Of a stretch of 50,525 bases of DNA, positions 1 through 8,739 are shown piece after piece (positions within the stretch are counted from its first letter, which is position 1; each line of letters opens with the position of its first letter). Both the position numbers and the translations under genes were made by a program. The stretch lies in assembly GCA_934630495.1 (NCBI GenBank), contig CAKTVW010000015.1:1-50525 (forward strand). The letters run 5' to 3'. The stretch comes from an uncultured Oscillospiraceae bacterium. GTDB taxonomy: Bacteria; Bacillota; Clostridia; Oscillospirales; Oscillospiraceae. The notes under the pieces were generated by a model. That model did not search any database. It was given only the letters and a program-made list of their open reading frames with translations, and was not told the origin of the DNA.

Positions 1-27
1 GCTTCGCAAGGATTTTGACTTACTGCG

Positions 28-155
28 CAACTCACGCCCTACCGTACCTATGTACGCCGACGGGCGTGAGTTGCTTGTCTTCCGAACTTTTTAGCAGTCT
101 GTCAGCGTGTCGAAAAGAGTTTTTCGACACGCTGAAAAAGCTTTTCAAGCTTTTT
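28..155. repeat. Cluster of palindromic repeats at the window start
   Basis: Three inverted repeats lie close together. Bases 28-39 pair with 62-73 (12 bp, 22-base loop). Bases 103-116 pair with 121-134 (14 bp perfect stem, 4-base loop). Bases 135-143 pair with 147-155 (9 bp, 3-base loop). I see no gene with a ribosome binding site in 1-700. The structures look like an intergenic palindromic element; they may also stop or process transcripts arriving from outside the window. No family name can be given from sequence alone. Confidence 0.55.
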
Positions 156-433
156 AACAGATTCTAGTATGAGTTGCGGCGGGCAGCTCTGCAAGCGTCC
201 CCGCCCACCGGCCGGAGTAAATTTGAAGGGTAACATTTCACTTTTGCCATTGCGATGACGTAGCCGTTGGCGCATCGGTCCCGGCAGGCGCTGTTGTTTC
301 TGCGTCCGAAATTCGCGGCGCGATGTGGGCATCGCGCCCTACGCACGAGACCGAAATTTTTGCGTAGGGCGGGGTGACCCCACCACGCCGCTTGCAGACG
401 TTTCCGTTTTGTTCGCGGTGTGGAGTTCCTTAC

Positions 434-622
434 TTGTCATTGCGATGTCATAGCCGTCGGCGGCTCTGCCGCCTCAGCGTGGCAAAGCACTTTCGGTTAT
501 GTCATTGCGAGGAGGGCGCAGCCCGACGTGGCAATCCGTTCTCCTCTGTAACGTTTTTAAGAGAAAACCGGCGCAGAGAGATGCGGATTGCCACGGTTTG
601 CTCCGCGAACCTCGCAATGACA
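434..622. repeat. Interspersed palindromic repeat, one full copy and one partial copy
   Basis: Bases 500-512 (TGTCATTGCGAGG) are the reverse complement of 610-622. Inside them 530-538 (GGCAATCCG) mirrors CGGATTGCC at 584-592. This gives a 123-base element with nested inverted ends, as in MITE-like repeats. Just upstream, from about 434, a degraded partial copy begins with the same TGTCATTGCGA end, and a weaker relative starts near 244. There is no coding capacity. Identity as a MITE is inferred from structure. Confidence 0.6.
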
Positions 623-648
623 TGACCGGCGCTTCTTTGATACGTGCA

Positions 649-679
649 AGCGGCCCGACGGTTCTGCCGTCGGGCCGCT
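649..679 (-). terminator. Strong hairpin just downstream of the sipL-like gene
   Basis: A perfect 13-bp stem (649-661 with 667-679) and a 5-base loop lie 21 bases past the stop codon of the minus-strand gene ending at 701. The position fits a terminator, but no T-run follows the stem on the minus strand, so intrinsic termination is uncertain. It could instead protect the 3' end of the mRNA. Confidence 0.4.
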
Positions 680-700
680 GGTGATATTTTACGGGCATCG

Positions 701-2197
701 TCAGCCCATCGGGATCAGGAGCATGGTGTTGGCCGGGGCGGTCGGCCCCTCCAGATCGTTGGCCTCGCGAATGGCGGCCATCGGCGTACGCAGGCTCTTG
801 GCGATTTCCCAGATCTCCTCCTCGCCGTCCGTCCGCCGCAGGATCACGGCCGGGCGCGGCTCGGCCGACGCGGGCAGCGGCTCGATCTCCCCGCCGCTCA
901 GGCCGCGCAGACGGTGCTCGGCGCTGCTTTCCACCGTTACGCTCACGGGAAGCCGCAGCTCGATGCCGTTTTCTCCGGCGGCGCTGAACGCCTCGCCGCA
1001 GTCGATCCCGGTCACGGCACAGCGGCTTTCTTCGGCAAGCTCCGTCTCCATCGTCACGGACGTCCGCAGCATTCTCCCCTGCAAAGCGCCGTCGCCGTCC
1101 GTATACAGCACGCTGCAATTCAGCGGCAGCTCCAGCCGCATCCGCCCGTCCGTGCGCATTTTACTTACCTCGTCCGGGTAGGCCCAGACGTCTACGACGT
1201 TTTTGGCCGCCTGATCTCCTGCCGCGACCGCCGTTTCCCGAAAGCTTTGACTGTCCAGCAGTCCGCTCAGCGCCCAGTCGCACCACTGCGGCTTCAGCTC
1301 CGCGTCGGTGCAGAAGGCGTCCTCGATCACCCGGACCGTCTGCGGGCCGACTGCCGTACACTGCGCCAGCAGATTTGCGCTTAAATACAACCGCCCGTTT
1401 CCGAAGTCCGGCTCCAGCTCCACGGAGGTCGGAGACAGCGCCGTCAGCACGTCGCAGTCCTCGTCGTATTCCCGCTCCATCTCCGCATATTGCGAAAACG
1501 GCACCGTCCAGTCGTGCGTATGCAGCGCCTCATCCGGATCGCTGTAGAGCGCGTGGACAAGGAACTCGCCCTTGAATACCGCCTTGTTTCCCACAAGCCG
1601 CTGCTCCCCGATGCGGATGCGGCTCATCCATTTCAAAAGCCGCGACATCGGCGCGCCCGTTTCCAGCTCCTCGTTGAGCGCAAAGCTCTTTTCGCCCAGA
1701 CCGACGGGCATCCGCAGCGGGAGCGTCGTCTGCTTGAGCTGCAGGTTGGGCGCAGGCTCCTCCGGCTCGTAGGTCACAAGCGGCTCACGGGCATAGACCG
1801 TCATGGTGCAGACGATCCCCGCGCGCAGCAGGATCTTGCGGGAATTGAGCATCCGCGCGTCCATGCTTTTCATCCGGCAGCGGCACTGCATGGTGCATTC
1901 GGCCTGCTCCGCGCCGAAATCCTTGCGGAACGAGAACGGGATCTGCGCCGTCATGCACTGTGTGACGCCGTCCTCCGAGACGAACAATACCCCCGCCTGC
2001 ACCACGCCCGCCACCGAGGCGCTGCCCGAGGAACACTCCTCCGAACGGATCAGGACCGTTCCGAACGCGTCGACCACGCGGTCACAGTCCGCAATGCTGT
2101 CCGGCACGACCAGGTCGACCGTCTGCTCCTGTGCCGCCGTTTCGTCCATAATACGCCGCAGGTAATCCCGCCGATTTTCCTGAAACACAAGCTCCAT
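701..2197 (-). CDS. sipL: SipL-like spore coat morphogenetic protein (DUF3794 repeats + LysM)
   Basis: The 498-residue product has repeated DUF3794-type beta-rich domains (roughly residues 30-130, 180-290 and 320-420) and a C-terminal LysM-like segment at about 450-495 (EEEIWEIAKSLRTPMAAI...LLIPMG). This is the architecture of SipL in Clostridia, which binds SpoIVA and anchors the coat to the forespore membrane. The start is ATG 2197, because AAGGAG lies 8 bases upstream; the GTG three codons earlier overlaps that Shine-Dalgarno. It is apparently transcribed alone and ends at the hairpin 649-679. No signal peptide is visible, as expected for a mother-cell protein. Function rests on family knowledge; I am fairly sure of the domains and less sure of strict orthology. 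Confidence 0.75.
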   Translation of the reverse strand: MELVFQENRRDYLRRIMDETAAQEQTVDLVVPDSIADCDRVVDAFGTVLIRSEECSSGSASVAGVVQAGVLFVSEDGVTQCMTAQIPFSFRKDFGAEQAECTMQCRCRMKSMDARMLNSRKILLRAGIVCTMTVYAREPLVTYEPEEPAPNLQLKQTTLPLRMPVGLGEKSFALNEELETGAPMSRLLKWMSRIRIGEQRLVGNKAVFKGEFLVHALYSDPDEALHTHDWTVPFSQYAEMEREYDEDCDVLTALSPTSVELEPDFGNGRLYLSANLLAQCTAVGPQTVRVIEDAFCTDAELKPQWCDWALSGLLDSQSFRETAVAAGDQAAKNVVDVWAYPDEVSKMRTDGRMRLELPLNCSVLYTDGDGALQGRMLRTSVTMETELAEESRCAVTGIDCGEAFSAAGENGIELRLPVSVTVESSAEHRLRGLSGGEIEPLPASAEPRPAVILRRTDGEEEIWEIAKSLRTPMAAIREANDLEGPTAPANTMLLIPMG

Positions 2198-2330
2198 CGC
2201 TTTCACTCCTTTTTGGTTTCGGGAAGCGCCGAAGCAGTCGTCCGCGACCCGCGCCGAATACCTCCGGCGGCCTGTTCGGAGCTTCCCTAACCGATATATA
2301 TGCCCGCGCGGACAGGTTTATGACGCCTGT

Positions 2331-2483
2331 CTAGCCGCATTTTTTCGCGACGAGCAGGCCGCCCAGCAGCAGCGCGACGCCGAGGATCGCCAGCACAAAA
2401 TCCGACGAGATCAGCAGCGCCACAAGCAGTCCCGCGCCGAAGGCCATCATGACCGAACCGAGTAATTCATTTTTTCTGCACAT
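2331..2483 (-). CDS. Small two-helix membrane protein, 50 residues
   Basis: A short reading frame starts at ATG 2483 with MCRKNELLGSVMMAFGAG and ends in a lysine-cysteine tail (AKKCG). Two hydrophobic segments, about residues 9-25 and 27-45, are separated by a short polar turn (SSD), so it should be a small inner-membrane hairpin. It begins directly after the T-run of the terminator at 2484-2520. No good Shine-Dalgarno is visible within that T-run, so translation may be weak or depend on read-through from rsgA. The product resembles the short hypothetical membrane proteins common in Clostridia; no function can be assigned. Confidence 0.5.
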   Translation of the reverse strand: MCRKNELLGSVMMAFGAGLLVALLISSDFVLAILGVALLLGGLLVAKKCG

Positions 2484-2520
2484 AAAAACCGCCCCCTGCA
2501 ACCGTATGTGCAGAGGGCGG
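2484..2520 (-). terminator. Intrinsic terminator after rsgA
   Basis: On the minus strand 2509-2520 pairs with 2489-2500 (12-base arms, one mismatch) and is followed by a T-run at 2484-2488. It lies 12 bases past the rsgA stop and closes the long minus-strand gene run that begins at cdaA or yicC. Confidence 0.8.
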
Positions 2521-2532
2521 TAAAAAGTACCG

Positions 2533-3420
2533 TTATTTCAATGTCCAGGGCTTGATCTCCTTCGCGCTTTCGTACAGGCGGACATAGCTGGCATGACGGG
2601 TCGGCTCGATCCTTCCGTCCGCAAGCGCCTGCAGGACCGCGCAGTCCGGCTCGCGGATATGCGCACAGTCATGATAGCGGCATTTGCCCAGATAGGGCGC
2701 AAAGTCGGGGAAGGCATATTGCAGATTTTCCTTTACCACCAGCTCCATCTGCTCCGTGTCAAAGGACGCGAAGCCGGGCGTGTCGATGGCGAAGGTATCG
2801 TCCCCCAAGTCGTACAGCTCCACATGGCGCGTCGTATGCCGTCCGCGTCCCAGCTTCTCGGAGACTTCGCCCGTTTCGATGGCAAAGCGGCTGTCCAGAC
2901 GGTTCAGGACGCTGCTCTTTCCGACGCCGGAATTGCCCGTAAAGGCGACGGTTTTGCCGGAAATGGCTTCGCGGAGGGCGTCGATGCCCGCGCCCGTTTC
3001 GGCGCTGGTAGGGAAGACGCGGAAGCCCGCGCGGCGGTAGATGCCGATGAGTCGGTCGCCGCTGTCCAAGTCGGTCTTGTTGACGCACAGCAGCACCGGA
3101 ACGCCGCGATCCCCGGCGATCGCCGCCACGCGGTCGATCAGGAACGGGTCGGTCACGGGGTTGGAGCCGGAGGCCAGAATGACCAGCGCGTCGAGATTGC
3201 TGACCGCCGGGCGCAGGAACCAATTCCTGCGCGGCAGCACTTTTTCAAGCATTCCCTTGCCGTGTTCGACGGAAAATTCGACATAGTCGCCTACGAGCGG
3301 CGTCAGGCCCTCCTTGCGGAAGATGCCCCGTGCGCGGCATTCCGTTACGCCGCTGCCGCTCCGTACATAGTAAAATCCGCTCAGCGCCTTGACGATGCGG
3401 CCCGTGCTTCGTTCGGCCAT
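2533..3420 (-). CDS. rsgA: Ribosome small subunit-dependent GTPase A
   Basis: The 295-residue protein is a circularly permuted GTPase that checks late 30S subunit maturation and releases assembly factors. It has an N-terminal OB fold (about 1-70), then G4 NKTD, G1 GNSGVGKSS and G3 DTPG in that permuted order, and a C-terminal zinc knuckle with the CRYHDCAH...C spacing typical of RsgA. Length is normal for the family. The start lies 4 bases after the stop of prkC, so the two are co-transcribed, as in Bacillus and Clostridium. A terminator follows at once. Confidence 0.95.
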   Translation of the reverse strand: MAERSTGRIVKALSGFYYVRSGSGVTECRARGIFRKEGLTPLVGDYVEFSVEHGKGMLEKVLPRRNWFLRPAVSNLDALVILASGSNPVTDPFLIDRVAAIAGDRGVPVLLCVNKTDLDSGDRLIGIYRRAGFRVFPTSAETGAGIDALREAISGKTVAFTGNSGVGKSSVLNRLDSRFAIETGEVSEKLGRGRHTTRHVELYDLGDDTFAIDTPGFASFDTEQMELVVKENLQYAFPDFAPYLGKCRYHDCAHIREPDCAVLQALADGRIEPTRHASYVRLYESAKEIKPWTLK

Positions 3421-3424
3421 GGGG

Positions 3425-5527
3425 CTACGGAGTGGTCGGCGCTTCGGTCGGCGCCTCCGTGGGCGGCTCCGTCGGTGCCTCCGTGGGCGGCTGGGTCTTG
3501 GGCGCGACCGCCACGTCGATGACGATCCTGCTGTCCTTCTCGACCTTGGTCTCGGGCTTTACGCTCTGGCTGACGATCTTTCCGGCGTCGACCGTGGGGT
3601 CCTCGACCTCGTTGACCGTGATGTTGCTGGCCTCGAAGCCGGCGGCCTTCAGCATGGACATTGCGGTGTCCAGCCCCTTATTCAGCACGTCGGGGACGAT
3701 GATGCGGTCGTCACCCGTGCTGACGTAAACGGAGACCTGCTGGCCCTTGCTCAGCTCGCTGTTGGCGGAAGGCTCGGTACGGGTCACGAGGCCCGCCTCG
3801 ACCTTTTCGCTCTTTTCCTCTAAGAATACGACCCGCAGATTCAGCTCCATTGCCTTGAGCTTTGCTTCGGCGTTTTCCTTTGTCTCGCCCTCCAGCTTGG
3901 GCATCTTGTTCGAGCCGAGGCTGATATAGAGCGTCACATTCTGGTTCTTTTCCAGCTTTTCGCCGGTGGCCGGAACGGTGCGGACAACATAGCCCTTGGT
4001 GATCGTCTCGCTGGCCTCGTCCTTCGTCTCGACCTTCAGCCCGAGCTGCATATCGCTGAGCTGCTTGATCGCGTCCGTGCCGAGCGTGTCGGAGAGATCG
4101 GGCATCTTGTTGTTTTCCGCGCCCTTGCTGACCGTCAGCGTGACCGTGCGGCCCTTTCGGACCTCGTCGCCGCTCTTCGGCGTCTGATCGATCACATAGC
4201 CCTCGTCATACTTGTCGCTGTAGGCTTCCTTGACATTGGTCACGTCGACCTTGAGATCGGGGTAATCCCGCGGATCGATGTCCTCAAGCAGCATACCGAC
4301 AAAATCGTCGACGATCACGTTGCCCTCGGCCGTGGTAGAGGCGTCGGGACGGTCGGGGCTGTCGCTGCCGTGCAGCAGCACGGCCGTCAGCACGATCGCC
4401 AGCACCACGACGACGGCGGCGGCGACGGCGACGCTGATGATGATGGTCTTGCGCTTCTTTTCGGCGGCGCGCTCGGCGTCGCGGCGTTCGCGCTCCTGAC
4501 GGCGCTCCTCCGGTGTGCGGGAGTCGTTCTTGGAGGCGTTCCGCGCGGCGGCGTAGCGCTCGGCCTCGGAGCGGTTCATACCGGTGCGGACGGGCGGCGC
4601 GGTGCGGGCGGGCTGCCCGTTCTGCGGCGCGGCAGTCGCGCGCGGCGCGGGATTCGGCCGCACGACCGGCTCGACCGGATTGCTGAAATCAAAGGTGACG
4701 GACGGATTCTTGCGAAATTCCTCCATGTCGCGCAGCATTTCCGCTGCAGAGGCATAGCGCATATCGGCATTGGCGTTCATGGCGTGCATGGTGATCTGCT
4801 CCATGCCGAGCGGGATGCCCGTTACCAGCTCGCTGGGCAGGCGCGCAACGCCGTTGATATGCTGAATGGCGACCGCCACGGGCGTTTCGCCGTCGTAGGG
4901 CGTGCGCCCGGTCAGCATCTCGTACATCACGACGCCGAGCGAATAGATATCGCTGCGGCAGTCCACGCGGCTGCCCTTGGCCTGTTCCGGCGAGATATAG
5001 TGGACGGAGCCGAGCGCTTCGCGCGTAAGGGTATTCTGCGCGCCGCCGATGCGGGCAATGCCGAAATCGGCGACCTTGATGCTCCCGTCCTTCAGGATCA
5101 TGATATTATGCGGCTTGATATCGCGGTGGACGATGCCGCGGCTGTGCGCGTGGTCGAGTGCCTTGGCGATCTGCATGGAGAAATGCAGCGTCTCGCGCCA
5201 GTTCAGCGCGCCCTTCTTTTCCAGATATTCCTTGAGGGAGATGCCCTCGATCAGCTCCATGACGATATAGTCGGCGTCGCCGGAGCGGGAGACGTCGTAG
5301 ACGCTGACGATATTCGGATGCGAAAGCATCGCGACCGCCTGCGACTCGGCATGGAAGCGGCGGCGAAATTCCTGATTCCGCGAAAAATCGTCCTTCAGGA
5401 TCTTAATAGCGACCAGACGATTGAGGCGGTGGTCGAGCGCCTTATACACAACGGCCATTCCGCCGTTGCCGATGATCTCCAAAATTTCGTAGCGGTTGTC
5501 CAGCAACCTTCCGATGTAATTTTCCAT
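3425..5527 (-). CDS. prkC: PASTA-domain Ser/Thr protein kinase
   Basis: The 700-residue membrane kinase senses muropeptides or lipid II and phosphorylates division, wall and translation proteins. The cytoplasmic kinase domain (about 10-270) has an intact glycine loop (IGNGGMAVVYKA), catalytic lysine (VAIKILK), HRDIKPHN and DFG. A basic linker rich in R, E and K precedes one transmembrane helix at about 360-385, so the C-terminus is outside. Four PASTA repeats follow, then a Pro/Thr/Glu repeat tail that may span the wall. AGGAG lies upstream of ATG 5527. The cognate phosphatase gene lies 87 bases upstream and rsgA directly downstream, the usual Firmicutes order. It could equally be named pknB or stk1. 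Confidence 0.95.
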   Translation of the reverse strand: MENYIGRLLDNRYEILEIIGNGGMAVVYKALDHRLNRLVAIKILKDDFSRNQEFRRRFHAESQAVAMLSHPNIVSVYDVSRSGDADYIVMELIEGISLKEYLEKKGALNWRETLHFSMQIAKALDHAHSRGIVHRDIKPHNIMILKDGSIKVADFGIARIGGAQNTLTREALGSVHYISPEQAKGSRVDCRSDIYSLGVVMYEMLTGRTPYDGETPVAVAIQHINGVARLPSELVTGIPLGMEQITMHAMNANADMRYASAAEMLRDMEEFRKNPSVTFDFSNPVEPVVRPNPAPRATAAPQNGQPARTAPPVRTGMNRSEAERYAAARNASKNDSRTPEERRQERERRDAERAAEKKRKTIIISVAVAAAVVVVLAIVLTAVLLHGSDSPDRPDASTTAEGNVIVDDFVGMLLEDIDPRDYPDLKVDVTNVKEAYSDKYDEGYVIDQTPKSGDEVRKGRTVTLTVSKGAENNKMPDLSDTLGTDAIKQLSDMQLGLKVETKDEASETITKGYVVRTVPATGEKLEKNQNVTLYISLGSNKMPKLEGETKENAEAKLKAMELNLRVVFLEEKSEKVEAGLVTRTEPSANSELSKGQQVSVYVSTGDDRIIVPDVLNKGLDTAMSMLKAAGFEASNITVNEVEDPTVDAGKIVSQSVKPETKVEKDSRIVIDVAVAPKTQPPTEAPTEPPTEAPTEAPTTP

Positions 5528-5614
5528 ATGGCAACTCCTATCCGCAGGCGCGGCCCGTTCTCAGCGGCGAACGGCTGCCGAAATATGTCGTTTTGCGAAG
5601 CATTGCGCGACCTC

Positions 5615-6349
5615 CTATGCCAGCGAGATCAGCACCGAGGTGACATTGTCCGGTGCTCCGCGGTTTTTGGCGATCTCCAGAAGTCTCTGACAGCAATCGT
5701 CCTTGCGCGCGCCGTGGATCACTTCAAAAAGGATCTCCTCGTCCGCCATCTGATTGGAAAGGCCGTCCGAGCAGAGCAGCAGGCAGTCGCCGCGCTTTGT
5801 TTCGACGCGGAACACGTCGGCAAAGACCTGCTTCCCCGTGCCGACGGCACGGGTGATGAGATTTTTGCTGGGATGGGTCTTGGCCTGCTCCGGCGTCAGC
5901 TCCCCGCGCCGGACCATCATCTCCACGACCGAATGGTCGACGGTAATGCAGCGCACCCCGTCGGGATTGATCCGATAGGCGCGGCTGTCGCCGATGTTGA
6001 GGACCAGCGTCGCCTTCGCGTAGATCAGCGCGGCGACCAGCGTCGTGCCCATGCCGGTGTACTCGTTGCTGAGCTGCGAATGCTCGTACACCGTGATATT
6101 GGCAAGCGACGCCGCCGTGCGCAGCATCCGCTCCGCCTCGTCGGGCGTCATTTCGGCCGAAAACGACCGCTTGACCTCCTCGGAAAAGACTTCGCTTGCA
6201 AGGCGGCTGGCCACGTTTCCGGATTTCGCGCCGCCCATGCCGTCACAGACGAGCGCCAAAAGCGAATGTTCGCCCAAGGTGACGATCCGGAAGGAATCCT
6301 GATTCTGCTCCCGAACGTTGCCGACATCCGTCAAACCCCAAGCTTCCAT
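5615..6349 (-). CDS. prpC: PP2C-family protein phosphatase (PrpC/Stp)
   Basis: The 244-residue metal-dependent phosphatase reverses PrkC phosphorylation. Metal-binding motifs are present: QDSF near the N-terminus, DGMGG, and the late SDGL...N and PDNVT aspartates. ATG 6349 is preferred over an in-frame GTG at 6358 because AAAGGAG lies 8 bases before it, whereas the GTG overlaps that site. The gene follows rlmN by 5 bases and precedes prkC, so kinase and phosphatase are co-expressed. Confidence 0.93.
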   Translation of the reverse strand: MEAWGLTDVGNVREQNQDSFRIVTLGEHSLLALVCDGMGGAKSGNVASRLASEVFSEEVKRSFSAEMTPDEAERMLRTAASLANITVYEHSQLSNEYTGMGTTLVAALIYAKATLVLNIGDSRAYRINPDGVRCITVDHSVVEMMVRRGELTPEQAKTHPSKNLITRAVGTGKQVFADVFRVETKRGDCLLLCSDGLSNQMADEEILFEVIHGARKDDCCQRLLEIAKNRGAPDNVTSVLISLA

Positions 6350-6354
6350 TTGCC

Positions 6355-7392
6355 TCACTCCTTTCGCCGGGATTGTTCAAAGTTCCGCCGCAGCTGGCCG
6401 CAGGAGGCGTTGATGTCGCTCCCGAGCGTTCTGCGGACGGTAGCGGGAATGCCCTGCGCCTCCAGCGCCGCCTGAAACGACCTTACGGTCTCCGGCAGGC
6501 TGGGCTTCAAGGGGCTTTCCGCCACATGGTTCAGCGGGATGAGATTGACATGCGCCGCGATGCCGCGAAGCTTTTTGATCAACGTCCGCGCCATCTCCGG
6601 CGTGTCGTTCACATCCCGTATCATTGCATATTCAAAGGAAATTCGTCTTCCTGTTTTCTCAAAGTAGCGTCTGCACGCGGCCAGCAGCACGTCCACCGGA
6701 TATTTCCGATTGATCGGCATGATCCGGCTGCGGACCTCGTCGGTCGGCGCGTGCAGGGAGACAGACAGCGTAAGCTGCAGATTGCGCTCGGCCAGCAGGT
6801 CGATCTTGTCGACCAGACCGCAGGTGGAAAGGCTGATGTGCCGCATACCGATGTTCATGCCCTCAGGGCTGTTGACCAGCTCCAGAAAGCGCAGAACGGT
6901 GTCAAAGTTATCCAGCGGCTCGCCAATGCCCATCAGCACGATGTTGGAAACGGGCAGACCGGAATCGAGCTGCGTAAAAAGCACCTGCGTCAGCATTTCC
7001 GACGGCTTGAGCCGCCGGACCAGCCCGCCTTTTGTAGACGCGCAGAAGGCGCAGCCCATCGGGCAGCCGACCTCCGAGGAGATGCAGACGGTGTTGCCGT
7101 GGTGATAGCGCATGAGCACGCTTTCGACGCAGTTGCCGTCGGAAAGCTGCCAGAGGTACTTGACCGTTCCGTCCTTCTGCGAGACGAGCTTCCGCGCCAC
7201 GGTCGGCGTATTCAGCTCGTAAAGGCCGGACAGCCGCTCCCGCAGAGGCCGCGACAGGTTCGTCATGTCCTCGAAGCCCGCCGCGCCGCGGTTGAGCCAT
7301 GTGTAGATCTGCCTCGCGCGGAATTTCGGCTCTCCGAGCGCGGCCATCTCGGCTTCCAGCTCCGGGAGCGTCATGGATCTGATGTCCTTCAA
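6355..7392 (-). CDS. rlmN: Dual-specificity RNA methyltransferase RlmN
   Basis: This radical-SAM enzyme methylates C2 of A2503 in 23S rRNA and A37 in some tRNAs, which tunes decoding accuracy. The CxxxCxxC cluster motif appears as CPMGCAFC, followed by the GIGEPLDN and SLHAPTDEVR motifs. It has about 345 residues. I chose the TTG at 7392, giving MKDIRSMTLPEL like other RlmN N-termini, because GAGGAG is 6 bases upstream; a longer frame to 7416 has no ribosome binding site. It lies between rsmB and prpC on the same strand. Confidence 0.93.
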   Translation of the reverse strand: MKDIRSMTLPELEAEMAALGEPKFRARQIYTWLNRGAAGFEDMTNLSRPLRERLSGLYELNTPTVARKLVSQKDGTVKYLWQLSDGNCVESVLMRYHHGNTVCISSEVGCPMGCAFCASTKGGLVRRLKPSEMLTQVLFTQLDSGLPVSNIVLMGIGEPLDNFDTVLRFLELVNSPEGMNIGMRHISLSTCGLVDKIDLLAERNLQLTLSVSLHAPTDEVRSRIMPINRKYPVDVLLAACRRYFEKTGRRISFEYAMIRDVNDTPEMARTLIKKLRGIAAHVNLIPLNHVAESPLKPSLPETVRSFQAALEAQGIPATVRRTLGSDINASCGQLRRNFEQSRRKE

Positions 7393-7443
7393 GTGTGTCT
7401 CCTCATTTCCGATCAAAATACGGATTTTGATCGGGTATTCATA

Positions 7444-8739
7444 TCAGTCTGCGCGGCGGCGGAGCTTGGCCATGAAGAAGCCGTCCGTTCCGCAGTCGCA
7501 CGGCAGAAGCGTCGCCATTGCCGCGTCCGCAATGCCCGAGCCGTTCGGAAAACGGATCGTTTCGGCGGAAAATTCGGGATGCGATGTCAGAAAAGCCTCC
7601 GCGACCGCCTCGTTTTCGCGCCGCAGGATCGTACAGGTGCTGTAGATCAGGACGCCGCCGGGCTTTACCGACGCGGCCTGATGCGCGAGGATCGCCGCCT
7701 GGATCGCGGGCAGACGCTCCGTCTCCAAAAGCGCCCGGTAGCGGATATCCGGCTTTTTGCGGATCACGCCCAGCCCGGAGCACGGCACGTCGCAAAGCAC
7801 TGCGTCAAACGTACCGAGCGGCGTTTCGTCCCGCGCCGCGTCGCGCAGAAGGGGATGCAGGATGTCGATGTGCAGGCGCTTCGCGCCGTTTTCCAGCAGC
7901 TTCAGCTTATGCGGATGAATGTCGCAGGAAATGATCTCCCCGCGGTTTTCCATCGCCACGGCGGCGGCAAAGCTCTTTCCGCCGGGGGCGGCGCAGCAGT
8001 CGAGCACCCGCATCCCCGGCCGCAGACCGGCCGCAGTGACCGCAAGCCGCGCCGCCGCATCCTGCACATAGAACAGGCCCTCGCGGTAGGCGGTCAGGCG
8101 CTCCATATTGCCCGTGCCGCTGACGAGCAGGCAGTTTCCCAGCCACGGATGCTCTCGGCAGGAAACGCCGTCGCGCTCCAGCGCCGTCCGGACCTCCTGC
8201 GCCGAGGCAAGCAGGGTGTTGACCTGCAGGACCGTCTCCGGCGCGGCATTGTGGCTTTCCAGCAGCGCGGCGGTCTTTTCCGCGCCGTACTGCGCAAGCA
8301 GCAGCTCCGTCAGCTCCTGCGGGTGGCTGAACCGGACGGAAAGGTCGTCCGGCATCGGCAGCGGCCGCGCCCGCAGAAGGGAGCGCAGCACACCGTTGAC
8401 AAGGCGCGCCGCCTGCGGGTTGGCAAAGCGCTTCGCCTGCTCCACCGCCTCATGCACGGCGGCGGAGTCGGGGATGCGGTCGGACAGCTCAAGCTGGTAG
8501 ACCGCCAGACGCAGGATGTCGCGCACCGACGGCTGAAGCTTTCCGCGGATAAACGGTGCAAGCCAAGCGTCCAGAAGCGTCTGATTTTGCAGCACGCCGT
8601 AGCAGAGGCGGCTTGCCAGCGCCGCTTCTCTCGCGTCCATGCCGGAGAGCAGCTCCTTCAGCGCCCCGTCCGACCATGCACCGTTTCGCCTGCACGCGAT
8701 CAGCGCGCGCAGCGCGGCGTCCCGTGCCGTCAGTGTCAT
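7444..8739 (-). CDS. rsmB: 16S rRNA (cytosine(967)-C(5))-methyltransferase RsmB
   Basis: The 431-residue product has an N-terminal NusB-like RNA-binding domain (about 1-130) and a C-terminal Rossmann methyltransferase. The SAM motif CCAAPGGKS and the catalytic DVPCSGLG cysteine motif are present, with the second cysteine region (YSTCTI) also intact. The start overlaps the end of fmt by 4 bases (ATGA), which indicates translational coupling. Length and neighbours are typical. Confidence 0.94.
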   Translation of the reverse strand: MTLTARDAALRALIACRRNGAWSDGALKELLSGMDAREAALASRLCYGVLQNQTLLDAWLAPFIRGKLQPSVRDILRLAVYQLELSDRIPDSAAVHEAVEQAKRFANPQAARLVNGVLRSLLRARPLPMPDDLSVRFSHPQELTELLLAQYGAEKTAALLESHNAAPETVLQVNTLLASAQEVRTALERDGVSCREHPWLGNCLLVSGTGNMERLTAYREGLFYVQDAAARLAVTAAGLRPGMRVLDCCAAPGGKSFAAAVAMENRGEIISCDIHPHKLKLLENGAKRLHIDILHPLLRDAARDETPLGTFDAVLCDVPCSGLGVIRKKPDIRYRALLETERLPAIQAAILAHQAASVKPGGVLIYSTCTILRRENEAVAEAFLTSHPEFSAETIRFPNGSGIADAAMATLLPCDCGTDGFFMAKLRRRAD